Assembly: GCA_002471275.1 (NCBI GenBank)
Contig: DKPQ01000009.1
Coordinates: 124,001 to 188,000, forward strand
Direction of reading: 5' to 3'
Source: Flammeovirgaceae bacterium UBA7330
GTDB lineage: Bacteria; Bacteroidota; Bacteroidia; Cytophagales; Cyclobacteriaceae
Length of the DNA: 64,000 nt
Shown in pieces: positions 16,112-24,894 of this stretch. Positions within the stretch are counted from its first letter, which is position 1. Each line of letters opens with the position of its first letter. The notes below the pieces were generated by a model. It had not been told where the DNA came from. It saw only the letters and a program-made list of their open reading frames with translations, and did no database searches. The position numbers were made by a program, and so were the translations under genes.

Positions 16112-16579
16112 ATGCAAACCAAACCAAACCCACAGTCCGATGACGCAAATGATTCTCAATCGCAATTATTTGCTGATACCAATATTACAATGAAATCTGG
16201 TCGACTTACTAGAGACCCTGAAATTGTAGGAGACGGTAAATATGTCAAAGTCAGAATTGCCAGTAACAAACAGTATGAAGTTGATGGTGAGATTAAGACA
16301 AATACCAATTACTTCAATGTTATGGTTTCCAGTAACCTTAACGAAGCCTTTGAACTAACCAAGAGTTTTAAGAAAGGTGATTGGGCATATTTCAAAGGTG
16401 AAGACAGCACCAAGCCTTTCGATACACCGGAAGGCTATAAGCAAACAGCCTCGACAATCTTCGCTTATCACGCCGTTTTGAAAAAGGAAAAGACTCCAGA
16501 ACAGTCTAATACTCCCAAATCCGAAACTAAAAACAAGTCAACTAAATCCACTAAACCAGCAGTCGTAGAACCCGCCTAA
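16112..16579 (+). CDS. SSB-like single-stranded DNA-binding protein
   Basis: This 155-residue protein has an OB-fold pattern seen in SSB-type proteins of mobile elements: MKSGRLTRDPEIVGDGKYVK, RIASNKQYEVDGE, TNYFNVMV, FKKGDWAYFKGE. A lysine- and serine-rich, poorly structured tail lacks the acidic DDDIPF-type tip of housekeeping SSB. The ATG at 16112 follows AAAGGAAAAT and is preferred over 16046, which would add 22 atypical residues. It probably protects ssDNA of the element during transfer or replication. Confidence 0.75.
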   Translation: MQTKPNPQSDDANDSQSQLFADTNITMKSGRLTRDPEIVGDGKYVKVRIASNKQYEVDGEIKTNTNYFNVMVSSNLNEAFELTKSFKKGDWAYFKGEDSTKPFDTPEGYKQTASTIFAYHAVLKKEKTPEQSNTPKSETKNKSTKSTKPAVVEPA

Positions 16580-16663
16580 GTTCTTTGTCACCGCCAAACC
16601 TAGGGAAAGTCCTTGTCCCTGAGGGCTTTCCCACTTTTTTAACACCATTTTGAAAGACCACCA

Positions 16664-17134
16664 ATGAACGAACTACTCACAAAATTTGAAGAAGTACGCC
16701 TAGTTTATCGTAACAAGATGAAGGTGAAAGATCGCCCAAAAGTCCAGTGTGCAAATGATGCATTCAACATCCTATATAACTCCTGGGATAAGGATCAAAT
16801 TGACAACATAGAAGAGAGTAAACTCTTATTACTCGATCGCCAAATGAGGCTAATGTCCTTAGTGTCCCTTTCATTCGGGGGGATGACCGAAGCCATTATT
16901 GATCCCCGTGTTGTATTTGCGACGGCATTAAAGAGAAGAGCCAACGGCATCATCTTAGCTCATAACCATCCGTCTGGTAACCTTGAGCCAAGCCAAGCAG
17001 ATATCAGCTTAACTGAGAGATTTAAGTCTCTGGGTGAGATGATGAGAATTTCTCTTCTTGACCATTTAATCGTCACATTTGATGGATTTCGCTCAATTGT
17101 TTCAAATGAGAGCGGGGGGATTCATCATGGGTAA
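16664..17134 (+). CDS. radC: RadC-like JAB-domain protein
   Basis: The 156-residue protein has the JAMM/MPN signature HNHPSGNLEPSQAD with both histidines and the aspartate. It is preceded by FATALKRRANGIILA and followed by LLDHLIVTFDGF, as in RadC. It lacks the N-terminal helix-hairpin-helix of chromosomal RadC, as is usual for copies on mobile elements. It overlaps the Toprim gene by 8 bases. The biochemical role of RadC is not settled. Confidence 0.88.
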   Translation: MNELLTKFEEVRLVYRNKMKVKDRPKVQCANDAFNILYNSWDKDQIDNIEESKLLLLDRQMRLMSLVSLSFGGMTEAIIDPRVVFATALKRRANGIILAHNHPSGNLEPSQADISLTERFKSLGEMMRISLLDHLIVTFDGFRSIVSNESGGIHHG

Positions 17135-18047
17135 CAAAGTTGATTTTTCTAAAATAAAGGAAGAGGTTCACCTTCCTCAATATGCTTATACACTAGGCTA
17201 TGAGCTCGACAAAAAAAAGAGCACAGGCACCTCTTGGGTCATGTCTCAAAAGGGCAAGGATAAGATTGTGATATCAAGGCCAGGAGATGTCTGGATTTAT
17301 TTCTCTGTTTATGATGATAGCGACAACGGAACAATTATCGACTTCATAAAAAATCGGACTGACAAGTCTTTATATGAAATTGGAAAAGAGCTGGAAAGAT
17401 GGGTTGGCATACCCTCACTTATACCAAAGAGATTTAGTTCGATTACTAAAAGGGGAATCCATGACCCTAATCGAATCCAAAGGTTATTCAAGGCATGTAT
17501 GCCATTGGGAAGCCACCCCTATCTCCGCAAAAGGGGAATTAAGGATGTAGACCTTCAATCTGAACGTTTTAAAGGGCGAGTATTTCGTGATCGGTTCGGA
17601 AATGTTGTCTTTCCACACTTGAAAAAAGGTGAAGCATGTGGCCTTGAACTCATTGATGAAAACACCCACCTTTTCATTAAGGGAAGTGTGAAGACGCTTT
17701 GGCGATCAAACAGATTTTTAAGCGATGACACATTGGCGATTGCAGAAACTCCTATCGACGCCATGAGTTACCAGATCATGCATCATGAGCTGAACTCAGC
17801 CTTTTATGCTGCAACGTGCGGTGGATTCTCATTAAAGCAAGCAGAAATAATACAGCGACTTGTCACTGAGCTTTCGTGGATTCAAAGAGTCTTACTGATC
17901 GTTGATAACGATGAAGGTGGAGATCGTTTAGCTAAACGATTGAAGCAGGTAATCAGTGCCACATCTTTCACAGGCACGGTTGAACGACACAGTCCGCTCA
18001 AACGAGGATCGGATTGGAACGACGTTCTGACCCAATATGGAATATAG
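17127..18047 (+). CDS. Toprim-domain primase-like protein
   Basis: The 306-residue protein has an N-terminal DNA-processing region (LPQYAYTLGYELDKKK) resembling DUF3991 proteins, and a C-terminal Toprim domain. The catalytic Glu is in LAIAETPIDAMS and the DxD is in LLIVDNDEGGD. It lacks the CHC2 zinc finger of DnaG. The start at 17127 follows GCGGGGGGA, a Shine-Dalgarno-like purine run. It most likely acts in replication or strand processing of the island. Confidence 0.8.
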   Translation: MGNKVDFSKIKEEVHLPQYAYTLGYELDKKKSTGTSWVMSQKGKDKIVISRPGDVWIYFSVYDDSDNGTIIDFIKNRTDKSLYEIGKELERWVGIPSLIPKRFSSITKRGIHDPNRIQRLFKACMPLGSHPYLRKRGIKDVDLQSERFKGRVFRDRFGNVVFPHLKKGEACGLELIDENTHLFIKGSVKTLWRSNRFLSDDTLAIAETPIDAMSYQIMHHELNSAFYAATCGGFSLKQAEIIQRLVTELSWIQRVLLIVDNDEGGDRLAKRLKQVISATSFTGTVERHSPLKRGSDWNDVLTQYGI

Positions 18048-18203
18048 ACCTTCACTTATAAGCACCAAGTGAGCTCTTCAAAGGTTGCATCATGAGATGC
18101 AAAGAACCCGAAAACTCGAATTTGTCTTTTGAAGATGAGTACGATTTGAAGGTTCAGTCTAGGGCATAGCCCCATCGGTCAACTTAAATAGAAAGGAAAT
18201 AGC

Positions 18204-18464
18204 ATGACTGAGAATAGTGAAAACACAAACCCGGAAAACAGACCCACACATCGTCTGATACAAGAAAAAGCATTCTTTAAGATAGACGCAAATGGAAGGC
18301 AGACCCGGGACAAGGAAACCATTGAGATTACTCGCGGCTGGCTTCAAAAAGCCAAAGAGAGCGACATTCATTACATCTCATGGGCCAATACCGCAATTCC
18401 TGTGTTACCAGATATTGATGGAAAAACGACTTTAAGAACGTTTGAAATCAATTATCAAGACTAA
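18204..18464 (+). CDS. Small protein of the mobile-element module
   Basis: The 86-residue soluble product has no recognised domain. The N-terminus is polar, followed by a mixed alpha/beta part ending FEINYQD. A clear AAAGGAAAT lies before the ATG. The position in the plus-strand module argues for a real gene. Function unknown. Confidence 0.5.
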   Translation: MTENSENTNPENRPTHRLIQEKAFFKIDANGRQTRDKETIEITRGWLQKAKESDIHYISWANTAIPVLPDIDGKTTLRTFEINYQD

Positions 18465-18528
18465 GGTTTTATGTAGGAAAACTTGGGACAGGGGCTTCTA
18501 GCCCTTGTCTCCTTTTTAGGAGTAACAC

Positions 18529-18906
18529 ATGAGTTATGATTCTGGCCACCCTTGGTATTATGCCTTAGGAGGAGATGTACTATCAATCAAACAGATATGG
18601 AAGTTGGTTCACGCTTCTGGTTATAAAGGGTACAGGAGAGATGAAATTGGTAAGCTTTACGGCAATGATCCGAAACTTAAAGCCTTAAAAGAAGAAGTCA
18701 TTTCATCCTTAAACAAAAACATCAGCGGATATAGAAAACTAGCTTTCTCCTTACATAGATATCGACTAGAAGAGGGTCTGATTAAACAAGAGCCTTGTTG
18801 TGATGTCCACACCAATATAAGCTTGAAGCACAATCACATCTACAATGACCTGGCACACCTTACATATATTGACAAACAATTGTCAGGTCAGCTCGAATTG
18901 TTTTGA
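18529..18906 (+). CDS. Small protein of the mobile-element module, unknown function
   Basis: The 125-residue product is soluble with a pair of cysteines (EPCCDVH) near residue 90 and mostly helical elsewhere. AGGAG lies 7 bases before the start. It follows the previous gene by 64 bases on the same strand. I recognise no family. Confidence 0.5.
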   Translation: MSYDSGHPWYYALGGDVLSIKQIWKLVHASGYKGYRRDEIGKLYGNDPKLKALKEEVISSLNKNISGYRKLAFSLHRYRLEEGLIKQEPCCDVHTNISLKHNHIYNDLAHLTYIDKQLSGQLELF

Positions 18907-19060
18907 TCTTAGTTATAGCTGCAAAGTAATCTAAGGTTAAAGTAACTCTACTTAAATGCACAGACATTACGTCTAAGAGGATCGACCTCTAAGAAATGGT
19001 TTTACTTCAATGACTTAGGCAGCTATCATCTTAGCTTGTTTTTTAGGAGGAAAAGCAACG

Positions 19061-19315
19061 ATGAAGGACTTTAATGTTCTCTCAGGTACCAACCCTATTG
19101 CAACACAATCAATCTCTCGGAACTACGATATTGAATCTGCATTTCAACAGCTTCAGTCATGGGGCTGGAATGAGATGTATCCAAGCCGAAGGCTTACAAA
19201 AACAATGGTTGAAAAGTGGGCCAAGGGGCACAAACACGGATGGCGGTTACATAAAGCCATGCGGAAAATGATCATATCAGAACAGAACCTAATGAAGATT
19301 TTAAAAGGATACTGA
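19061..19315 (+). CDS. Small basic protein of the mobile-element module
   Basis: The 84-residue product is basic (RRLTKTMVEKWAKGHKHGWRL) and could bind DNA. It has a strong AGGAGG sequence 10 bases before the start. It lies just before the AlpA-like gene, where small accessory or excision factors often occur. No family is assigned. Confidence 0.5.
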   Translation: MKDFNVLSGTNPIATQSISRNYDIESAFQQLQSWGWNEMYPSRRLTKTMVEKWAKGHKHGWRLHKAMRKMIISEQNLMKILKGY

Positions 19316-19352
19316 CTAAAACCCAACCAAACGTGAACAAGGAGACGTACAA

Positions 19353-19601
19353 ATGCCAAACGACAATACCATCATTCCACTTCTATCCGAAGCCGATCAC
19401 TCAAGAGTCGTAGCTACATTGATGATTGAGCTCAATGGGTTTTTGGATGAAAAGACCGTTGAACAATTAACGGGACTATCAAGGACTGAAAGGTACCGCA
19501 TGAGAATTGAAGGAACCTTTCCGGAAATGAAGACCATAAAAGGGAAGATCAAGGGCTGGAGGGTAAGCGACATTCAAACCTGGTTGGATAATCGGGCTTA
19601 A
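19353..19601 (+). CDS. AlpA-like excisionase/HTH protein
   Basis: The 82-residue protein has a MerR-like winged HTH of the AlpA type: FLDEKTVEQLTGLSRTERYR, then a basic IKGKIKGWRVSDIQTWL segment ending in the usual tryptophan-leucine. AlpA proteins act as excisionases or activators of island integrases. It lies directly convergent with the integrase gene, 80 bases away, and has AAGGAGA before its ATG. Confidence 0.85.
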   Translation: MPNDNTIIPLLSEADHSRVVATLMIELNGFLDEKTVEQLTGLSRTERYRMRIEGTFPEMKTIKGKIKGWRVSDIQTWLDNRA

Positions 19602-19681
19602 GGTAAGCTGAAATGAAATCGCGGAAAACTAAATTGAAACTTCAGTCATTTGATTAACTATTGGCAATCGAGACAGATGGT

Positions 19682-21049
19682 TTATCTCTGAAGTATGTTG
19701 GCCTTCTTGACTAACTCACGCATCTCATCAAGGCTGGGAACTTGATCAGCGTTTTTGTATCTCAGGATATTGTCTAACGCAAATTCCAAAACATTAGCTG
19801 CTAGTCTCTTTTCGTAATCATAACCGTATTGGTCATAAATACTGGTTACCGAATTATCGGTATGATTGAGCATTAGTGCGGCCCAATTCGGAGGACAACC
19901 CAAAGAAGTAATGATGGTGGCTGCAGTTCGCCTTAGGTCATGAGGTGTAAAATGACTCATATTTAATATATCTCTTTGTTTGTTAATACTCTGAGCAAGT
20001 GTATCCTTACCCATTTCCTCACCAGTTTCCGTCAAAAACGGTTTGTCGAATCCTGGTCTAATTAGCTTCATTGCTTCAAGAACATTAACTCCATATTTAT
20101 TGAGAGGAACACGCCACTCCCTCTTGTTCTTTGGCTCTGGAATAGTCCATATTGCATCTTTAGGATTGTACTGAGCGAATGTCATGGTTCGAACATCTAC
20201 ACCACGCTGCATTGTGACCAAAATGAATTTCAACGCAAGCTGAATAGGAAATTGTATAGGTGTTTGGGGAAGGGTGTACCACAATTGATGAATTTCTGTG
20301 AAAGTTAAAGCTCTGGTTCTCCTTCCAGTTCTTGAAGGTTTTTCAAGTGCCGATATGGGGTTCAGTTTAAGGTATCTTGGCATCAGAACCTTACACATCC
20401 TGTGCATGTAAGCATATAAGTGATTAGCTTGTTGCGGAGCCCCACGTTCGAGCACATTCATTATCACATCTTCAAAATCCTCTGACTCCATATCTTGGAG
20501 AAAGGTTGACCCAAATTGCGGCTCTAAATCCTTTCTTATTGCACGGATTTCATCTTTGGTTCTTACTTTTCCTTTAGCTAGACAATGTTGTTCGTAAATA
20601 TCTATTCCCTCACTTACAGTTATCCTTCGAGATTTGGCTTTTTTGTATTTCAAAACTGGATTTACTCCGAGTTCGACACTATCAAGAGCTTCATCATACT
20701 TCTTTCTCGCTTCTCTTAAACTGATGCTGGGATAGCGACCTATGGTTAGTCTAAATTTTCGGTTCGCAAGCCTGTAAACAAAAACAAAACTTTTTGCCCC
20801 CTTTGGTGTCACTCTTAATCCGAAACCAGGATGATCATTGAACCAATAATCAACTCGTTTGGCTTTAGGCTTGATCGCCTTTATGCTAAGCTCATTACAA
20901 GCAATATTATTCAGGGTACCACTTTTTTGTTTTGGGGTACCATTTGGGGTACCAAAAATGGTATTATCGTCTGAAACCATGTGAAACCTCTTGAAACGCG
21001 AATAGTCAATGATATCAATGATTATAGACCGTTTTTTGTGTTTCGTCAA
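19682..21049 (-). CDS. int: P4-family tyrosine integrase of the island
   Basis: The 455-residue protein has an N-terminal DUF4102-type arm-binding domain (IKAIKPKAKRVDYWFNDHPG, then FGLRVTPKGAK), a central core-binding domain, and a catalytic domain with Arg in QRGVDVRTMT, HDLRR, HTD and Tyr in SIYDQYGYD. It should integrate and excise the element at a tRNA gene. The start could be 21049 or the ATG at 20980. The stretch between them encodes no family sequence, so 20980 is at least as likely. Unusually, its 5' coding region contains three GGGTACC copies, and the tRNA-Lys lies 130 bases upstream with its 5' end facing the gene. Confidence 0.9.
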   Translation of the reverse strand: MTKHKKRSIIIDIIDYSRFKRFHMVSDDNTIFGTPNGTPKQKSGTLNNIACNELSIKAIKPKAKRVDYWFNDHPGFGLRVTPKGAKSFVFVYRLANRKFRLTIGRYPSISLREARKKYDEALDSVELGVNPVLKYKKAKSRRITVSEGIDIYEQHCLAKGKVRTKDEIRAIRKDLEPQFGSTFLQDMESEDFEDVIMNVLERGAPQQANHLYAYMHRMCKVLMPRYLKLNPISALEKPSRTGRRTRALTFTEIHQLWYTLPQTPIQFPIQLALKFILVTMQRGVDVRTMTFAQYNPKDAIWTIPEPKNKREWRVPLNKYGVNVLEAMKLIRPGFDKPFLTETGEEMGKDTLAQSINKQRDILNMSHFTPHDLRRTAATIITSLGCPPNWAALMLNHTDNSVTSIYDQYGYDYEKRLAANVLEFALDNILRYKNADQVPSLDEMRELVKKANILQR

Positions 21050-21298
21050 GTTCCATAATATTCCATTATTAGCCTCTTTTAATCAGTCGAGCTAAAAGAT
21101 CACAAAAAGAGTTTTTTTGAGAAAAATGTATGTTTTTCATCAAGGAAATTTTCAAAATAAGTTGGCGCAAACGCGCAGTGATCGCTTAGCTCAGCTGGTA
21201 GAGCAATTGACTTTTAATCAATAGGTCCAGGGTTCGAATCCCTGAGCGATCACCACTTATTTTTTCAAAATATGCTCTGGGGTACCATTTTGGGTACC
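20914..21298. repeat. Five GGGTACC repeats around the integrase start and tRNA-Lys
   Basis: GGGTACC occurs at 20914, 20935, 20947, 21280 and 21292 (7-mers; three of them preceded by another G). Pairs are spaced 12-13 bases on each side of the tRNA, in the form GGGGTACCATTT-GGGGTACC and GGGGTACCATTTTGGGTACC. Seven-base sites of this kind should occur about once per 16 kb by chance. Arm-type integrase or excisionase binding sites of the attachment region are the likely meaning. Confidence 0.6.
21180..21255 (+). tRNA. tRNA-Lys (anticodon TTT)
   Basis: A complete 76-base cloverleaf including the encoded CCA. The acceptor stem GATCGCT pairs with AGCGATC, there is a D arm with AGCTGGTA, the anticodon stem is ATTGA/TCAAT with loop CTTTTAA, and the T arm is CAGGG-TTCGAAT-CCCTG. 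It is the probable attachment gene of the island on its left. The integrase lies on the 5' side of the tRNA, not the more usual 3' side. Confidence 0.95.
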
Positions 21299-21585
21299 TA
21301 CCAAATGTTACAATATGTAACATTCTGAAACCTTAGAATGCCAAGTTGCTTCAAAATTTTGTGTTGCGGGAGTAAACGAAAAGGACTGACGCGTGGTTAA
21401 ATTTCATTTGCGACAAGATCATCATACCCACCCACTGAGCGCTTTCTATTTTGCTTACATCAGATTCATTCTTTTCCTTGCATCCAACCAGATTACTTGT
21501 TTACTAGCATAGACTGATAATCCCCAAACAGAATGGCTTAAAATCACACAAGGTCAGAAAAAAGATTTTTGTGTAGAATTAAAAT
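21256..21585. other. Intergenic region right of tRNA-Lys
   Basis: The 330 bases hold two GGGTACC copies (see repeat entry) and the inverted repeat ATGTTAC-N5-GTAACAT at 21305-21323. There is also a TTTTCAAAATA copy at 21262-21272 that repeats 21149-21159 on the other side of the tRNA. No gene is visible. It probably contains the island boundary. Confidence 0.5.
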
Positions 21586-23124
21586 TTATTCAGGCATCAA
21601 AGAATAATCCGGAAAATTACCAACCAATTTTTCGTCTTTATCTCCAGTAGTAACAGCCAGGACAAGATATTTTCCACCGACGAAGCACCCTTTCCAAGAT
21701 TCGCCGATTCCTCCAAAGGTCTCCTCGTTATCTCCTCTCGATTTCATCTTGTTAATCCCTACTTTAAAGCCTCTAAGCTGAGCTCCAATTTCCTTTGCTT
21801 CTTGTTCATCATCACAAGCAATACTGGATACAAGAGATCCATTGGAAACATTCATTTCGCTTACCAGCTCTTCCTTAGAGTCTACCAAAACGATGCTATC
21901 AAGTGGCCCGAATGGCTCGTTGTGATAAAGTGTCGAATTCTTGGGAATATTCAATAGCGCTGTTGGGGCATAATAAGCAGAGAGGTCTTGATTGGGCAAA
22001 AAGTCGTATGGGTTTATTTTACCTTGATATAGCGCAACCGCACCTTTCCCCATGGCATCAGTTAACATGACATTCAAATCACTCACTTTTCTTGAGTTGA
22101 TCAATGGTCCAAAATCAAGGTCCGGGGCTTTACTCTCACCTTGATCTACCAATAATGGGTGACCTACTTTGAGAGATTTTAAAATGGGTAAGTACATTTC
22201 CAAAAACTGAGGAAATAAAGATCGTTCGATCACGTACCGCACATAAGCAGTACATCGTTGCTTCCCATATTTGAAGCCTGATTTCAATTGTTTTCCTAAA
22301 CCTTCAAAGTAACTGAAGTCCCACACACCATACGTGTTCACCCCTTCCATCTCTAGCATGTATCGTTTATTTCGGTCATACAAAGAAGCTGCTATGATCC
22401 TTCCGTTACTTTTTCCTCCTACATAAGACAGGCAATCTACCTGATCATTTTTTACCAATGCCTCACTTAATACGGCTCCAGACCCACTTACCAGTGACAT
22501 AGGCAATCCGTGTCTATGGCCTATAGCAAAACAAACTGTCAATGCGAAGAGGCCACCATCAGAAGGTGTCTTAGCAATCACTGTATTCCCACATAGCAAT
22601 TGAACAAGACACGCATGTACTAATACAGACAAAGGATAATTCCAGGAAGCAATGTTTGACACCACACCTACTGGCTGACGATCACCCAACATTTCTTCAA
22701 TATTATCCAGATACCATCGTACACCTGAAATACACCTGTTAACACCATCTAAGGCTTGACCATAAGGTTTGCCAATCTCCCAGACCAAAAGAAAAGCAAG
22801 AAATTCCTTAGCCTTATCCATATCATCAAGAACACTTAAAACTTTATCCTTACGCTTGGCCAAAGGTTCCTTACGCCACTTACTTTTTGATTGAGAACAT
22901 GCCGCCACTGCCTTTTTACAAGCCTCAGATGTGATCATGGGATAATTACCCAACAACGTGCCATCTACAGCAGAGTGAAAAGGCTTTCTATTGCCAGGCT
23001 CTTGCCATTTGTTCTCCATCAGGTTGAGAATATTGCCTTCTTCATCAAATGATTCAGGATACTCTTTGGTCAATCTGTCCATTAGCACGGACCATTCGGC
23101 TTGAGGTAGGATGATTTTTTTCAT
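21586..23124 (-). CDS. Aldehyde dehydrogenase family protein
   Basis: The 512-residue NAD(P)-dependent enzyme has the landmarks of the superfamily: the nucleotide-binding segment with SWNYPLS and TPSDG, the general base Glu in EMEGVN, and the catalytic Cys in GKQRCTAYVR, followed by the EPFGP strand near the end. Substrate is unknown. It oxidises an aldehyde or semialdehyde in the cytosol. It is divergent from a TetR gene, and the shared promoter carries the same operators as the hydrogenase promoters. That makes it part of that regulon. Confidence 0.88.
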   Translation of the reverse strand: MKKIILPQAEWSVLMDRLTKEYPESFDEEGNILNLMENKWQEPGNRKPFHSAVDGTLLGNYPMITSEACKKAVAACSQSKSKWRKEPLAKRKDKVLSVLDDMDKAKEFLAFLLVWEIGKPYGQALDGVNRCISGVRWYLDNIEEMLGDRQPVGVVSNIASWNYPLSVLVHACLVQLLCGNTVIAKTPSDGGLFALTVCFAIGHRHGLPMSLVSGSGAVLSEALVKNDQVDCLSYVGGKSNGRIIAASLYDRNKRYMLEMEGVNTYGVWDFSYFEGLGKQLKSGFKYGKQRCTAYVRYVIERSLFPQFLEMYLPILKSLKVGHPLLVDQGESKAPDLDFGPLINSRKVSDLNVMLTDAMGKGAVALYQGKINPYDFLPNQDLSAYYAPTALLNIPKNSTLYHNEPFGPLDSIVLVDSKEELVSEMNVSNGSLVSSIACDDEQEAKEIGAQLRGFKVGINKMKSRGDNEETFGGIGESWKGCFVGGKYLVLAVTTGDKDEKLVGNFPDYSLMPE

Positions 23125-23148
23125 AATTAGGAATTCTGATTTTTCAAT

Positions 23149-23278
23149 TTAGAAAAAATATCCTAATTATTAGAAATTATTTTCTAATTAGAATTTGAAT
23201 ATCTAATCCGTATTTTAATCCGAAAGATGAACGTAGTTTTTTTGCTTGATTTTCGATAAATTAGAAAATAGTTTCTAG
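23149..23278. promoter_or_regulatory. TetR operators in the aldehyde dehydrogenase/tetR divergent promoter
   Basis: A perfect palindrome TTAGAAA-TTAT-TTTCTAA lies at 23170-23187, and a near-perfect TTAGAAA-ATAG-TTTCTAG at 23261-23278, 5 bases before the tetR GTG. A degenerate copy TTAGAAA-AAAT-ATCCTAA is at 23149-23166 next to the dehydrogenase start. The same element recurs before the hydrogenase and hypB genes. It should respond to one or both local TetR proteins. Confidence 0.75.
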
Positions 23279-23283
23279 AAAAA

Positions 23284-23910
23284 GTGAAAGAGACAAAAAT
23301 CAATATTATCAATGCAGCTACTTCTCTCTTTAATAAAAAGGGTTTTGCAAGTGTTCGTTTGCAACATATTGCAGATGAGGCTAATGTAAGTATTGGAAAT
23401 CTTGCATATCACTATGCAACTAAGAATGATATTCTCAATAAGATTTATGAAGACCTAGTCAAAAGACAAGCAGAATCCTTAAATGAATTAAACCTGGTAC
23501 CACTTTTTGAAAATTTAGACAGGCATTGGGATCATGTGTTTGAAATGCAGGAAGAATATGCCTTCTTTTATCAGGACACATTGGAAATTCTCAGATTTAG
23601 TGAGTCTATTAAAGAAAAGTATCGCAAACATATTTTTTGGGAAAAAGACCAATTTGTTAAGTTGATCCAGTTTAATGTTTCAAGAGGTGCTTTAGATCCA
23701 TTGGATTCAGTTGGAGAGATCCAGCAAAAAGCTGAGCAACTTTGGTTAATAGAAAATTCATGGTTACCCAGGGCTTTAATATCTGGCTTGGAGTTTTCAA
23801 ATTCCACAATCTTCAAATCGTATATGTGGCAGGCTTTACTTCCTCATCTGTCACCCATTGGAAAGCAGGAGTTCAATCAACTTATTAAGTTCAAATCCAT
23901 ACCGCTATGA
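23284..23910 (+). CDS. TetR/AcrR-family regulator 1
   Basis: The 208-residue protein has an N-terminal HTH (IINAATSLFNKKGFASVRLQ, then HIADEANVSIGNLAYHY, about residues 8-46) and a helical ligand-binding domain. The start is GTG right behind an operator. It is a paralogue of regulator 2: the recognition helices VSIGNLAYHY and ISVGNLAYHF are nearly the same, so both may read one operator. It overlaps the next gene by 4 bases. Inducer unknown. Confidence 0.85.
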   Translation: MKETKINIINAATSLFNKKGFASVRLQHIADEANVSIGNLAYHYATKNDILNKIYEDLVKRQAESLNELNLVPLFENLDRHWDHVFEMQEEYAFFYQDTLEILRFSESIKEKYRKHIFWEKDQFVKLIQFNVSRGALDPLDSVGEIQQKAEQLWLIENSWLPRALISGLEFSNSTIFKSYMWQALLPHLSPIGKQEFNQLIKFKSIPL

Positions 23911-24260
23911 AAGTTTATGTTGATAGAAGATGTTATGAAAAGCTTATGGACTTCATGAATATACAGTCATTTTCGGATCAAAGAGGAGAGTTCACGGATT
24001 TGGATTTATTCTACAGTGATGAATGGCTTTTGGATAGCGCAGTAGTTGACAATGTAATTGAAAGGAATGGTAACTGGGACGTTTATTTGGTTTTTGCACA
24101 TGTGTTAGATCCAATGAAACTCATCAAAAAGAAAATAACCAGATGTACTACAATAAAGAAGGCCGAACTTGCAGCCAATTATATGCGAAGGCTTGCAGCT
24201 AAGGATCAGCGAGGGACATTGAAGATAGATAGCACAACCTTTAAGAGCTGTGAAAACTAG
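23907..24260 (+). CDS. Unknown protein between the two TetR genes
   Basis: The 117-residue soluble protein has a basic helix near the C-terminus (ITRCTTIKKAELAANYMRRL, AAKDQRGT). It has no signal peptide. It overlaps tetR1 by 4 bases, and its TAG stop lies 7 bases before the likely tetR2 start. It is therefore co-transcribed with the regulators of the hydrogenase. I recognise no family. A hydrogenase accessory or co-regulator is an inference from position only. Confidence 0.55.
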   Translation: MKVYVDRRCYEKLMDFMNIQSFSDQRGEFTDLDLFYSDEWLLDSAVVDNVIERNGNWDVYLVFAHVLDPMKLIKKKITRCTTIKKAELAANYMRRLAAKDQRGTLKIDSTTFKSCEN

Positions 24261-24267
24261 TATCGTT

Positions 24268-24894
24268 ATGACTCAAACAAAAGAAAGAATAATTACATCA
24301 GCGATAAACCTTTTCAACGAGCATGGATTCGTTAATGTTAGATTACAAAACATCGCAGATGATCTGAAAATAAGTGTTGGAAACCTAGCCTATCACTTCA
24401 AAAACAAGGAAGCAATTGTTTCTAAGGCCTATGAGCAAATTGGTCAGGAACTAGCCACAATTCTCAGTTCTTACAGAGCTTCACCTGATCTGCGTGATTT
24501 AGACTATCAACTTGGCATGTACTATCAATTTATTAAGAAGTTTCCCTTCTATTTTATTGATATACTTGAAGTAAAGAGAAATCACCCGCACTTACACGAT
24601 GAGTGCAAAGATTTTATTTGTAAGATGCGTATTCAATTTGAGAAAAGGTTGGAGTACAATAAATCCCGAGGAATAATAAAGGAAAGCATGAATAATCAGC
24701 ATATCTCTCAGGTAGCGGATAATATGTGTACCATTATTACATTTTGGTACACTTGTCAGGCTATAAAGAGTGAAAAAGAGAAAGCTGGTAATTTCAAAAA
24801 TTCAGTTTGGATTCAGCTTTATCCATTTCTGACTAAGAAAGGAGTCGGTGAATACAATCAACTAGTAGCCTCAAACAGCATCACTGAAGATTAG
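24268..24894 (+). CDS. TetR/AcrR-family regulator 2
   Basis: The 208-residue regulator starts at ATG 24268 (a GTG at 24250 would overlap the previous gene). Its HTH reads IITSAINLFNEHGFVNVRLQ, then NIADDLKISVGNLAYHF. The C-terminal domain is helical. Its stop codon lies inside the first operator of the tandem array in front of the hydrogenase genes. With regulator 1 it forms a paralogous pair, which would allow two signals to converge on one set of sites. Confidence 0.85.
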   Translation: MTQTKERIITSAINLFNEHGFVNVRLQNIADDLKISVGNLAYHFKNKEAIVSKAYEQIGQELATILSSYRASPDLRDLDYQLGMYYQFIKKFPFYFIDILEVKRNHPHLHDECKDFICKMRIQFEKRLEYNKSRGIIKESMNNQHISQVADNMCTIITFWYTCQAIKSEKEKAGNFKNSVWIQLYPFLTKKGVGEYNQLVASNSITED

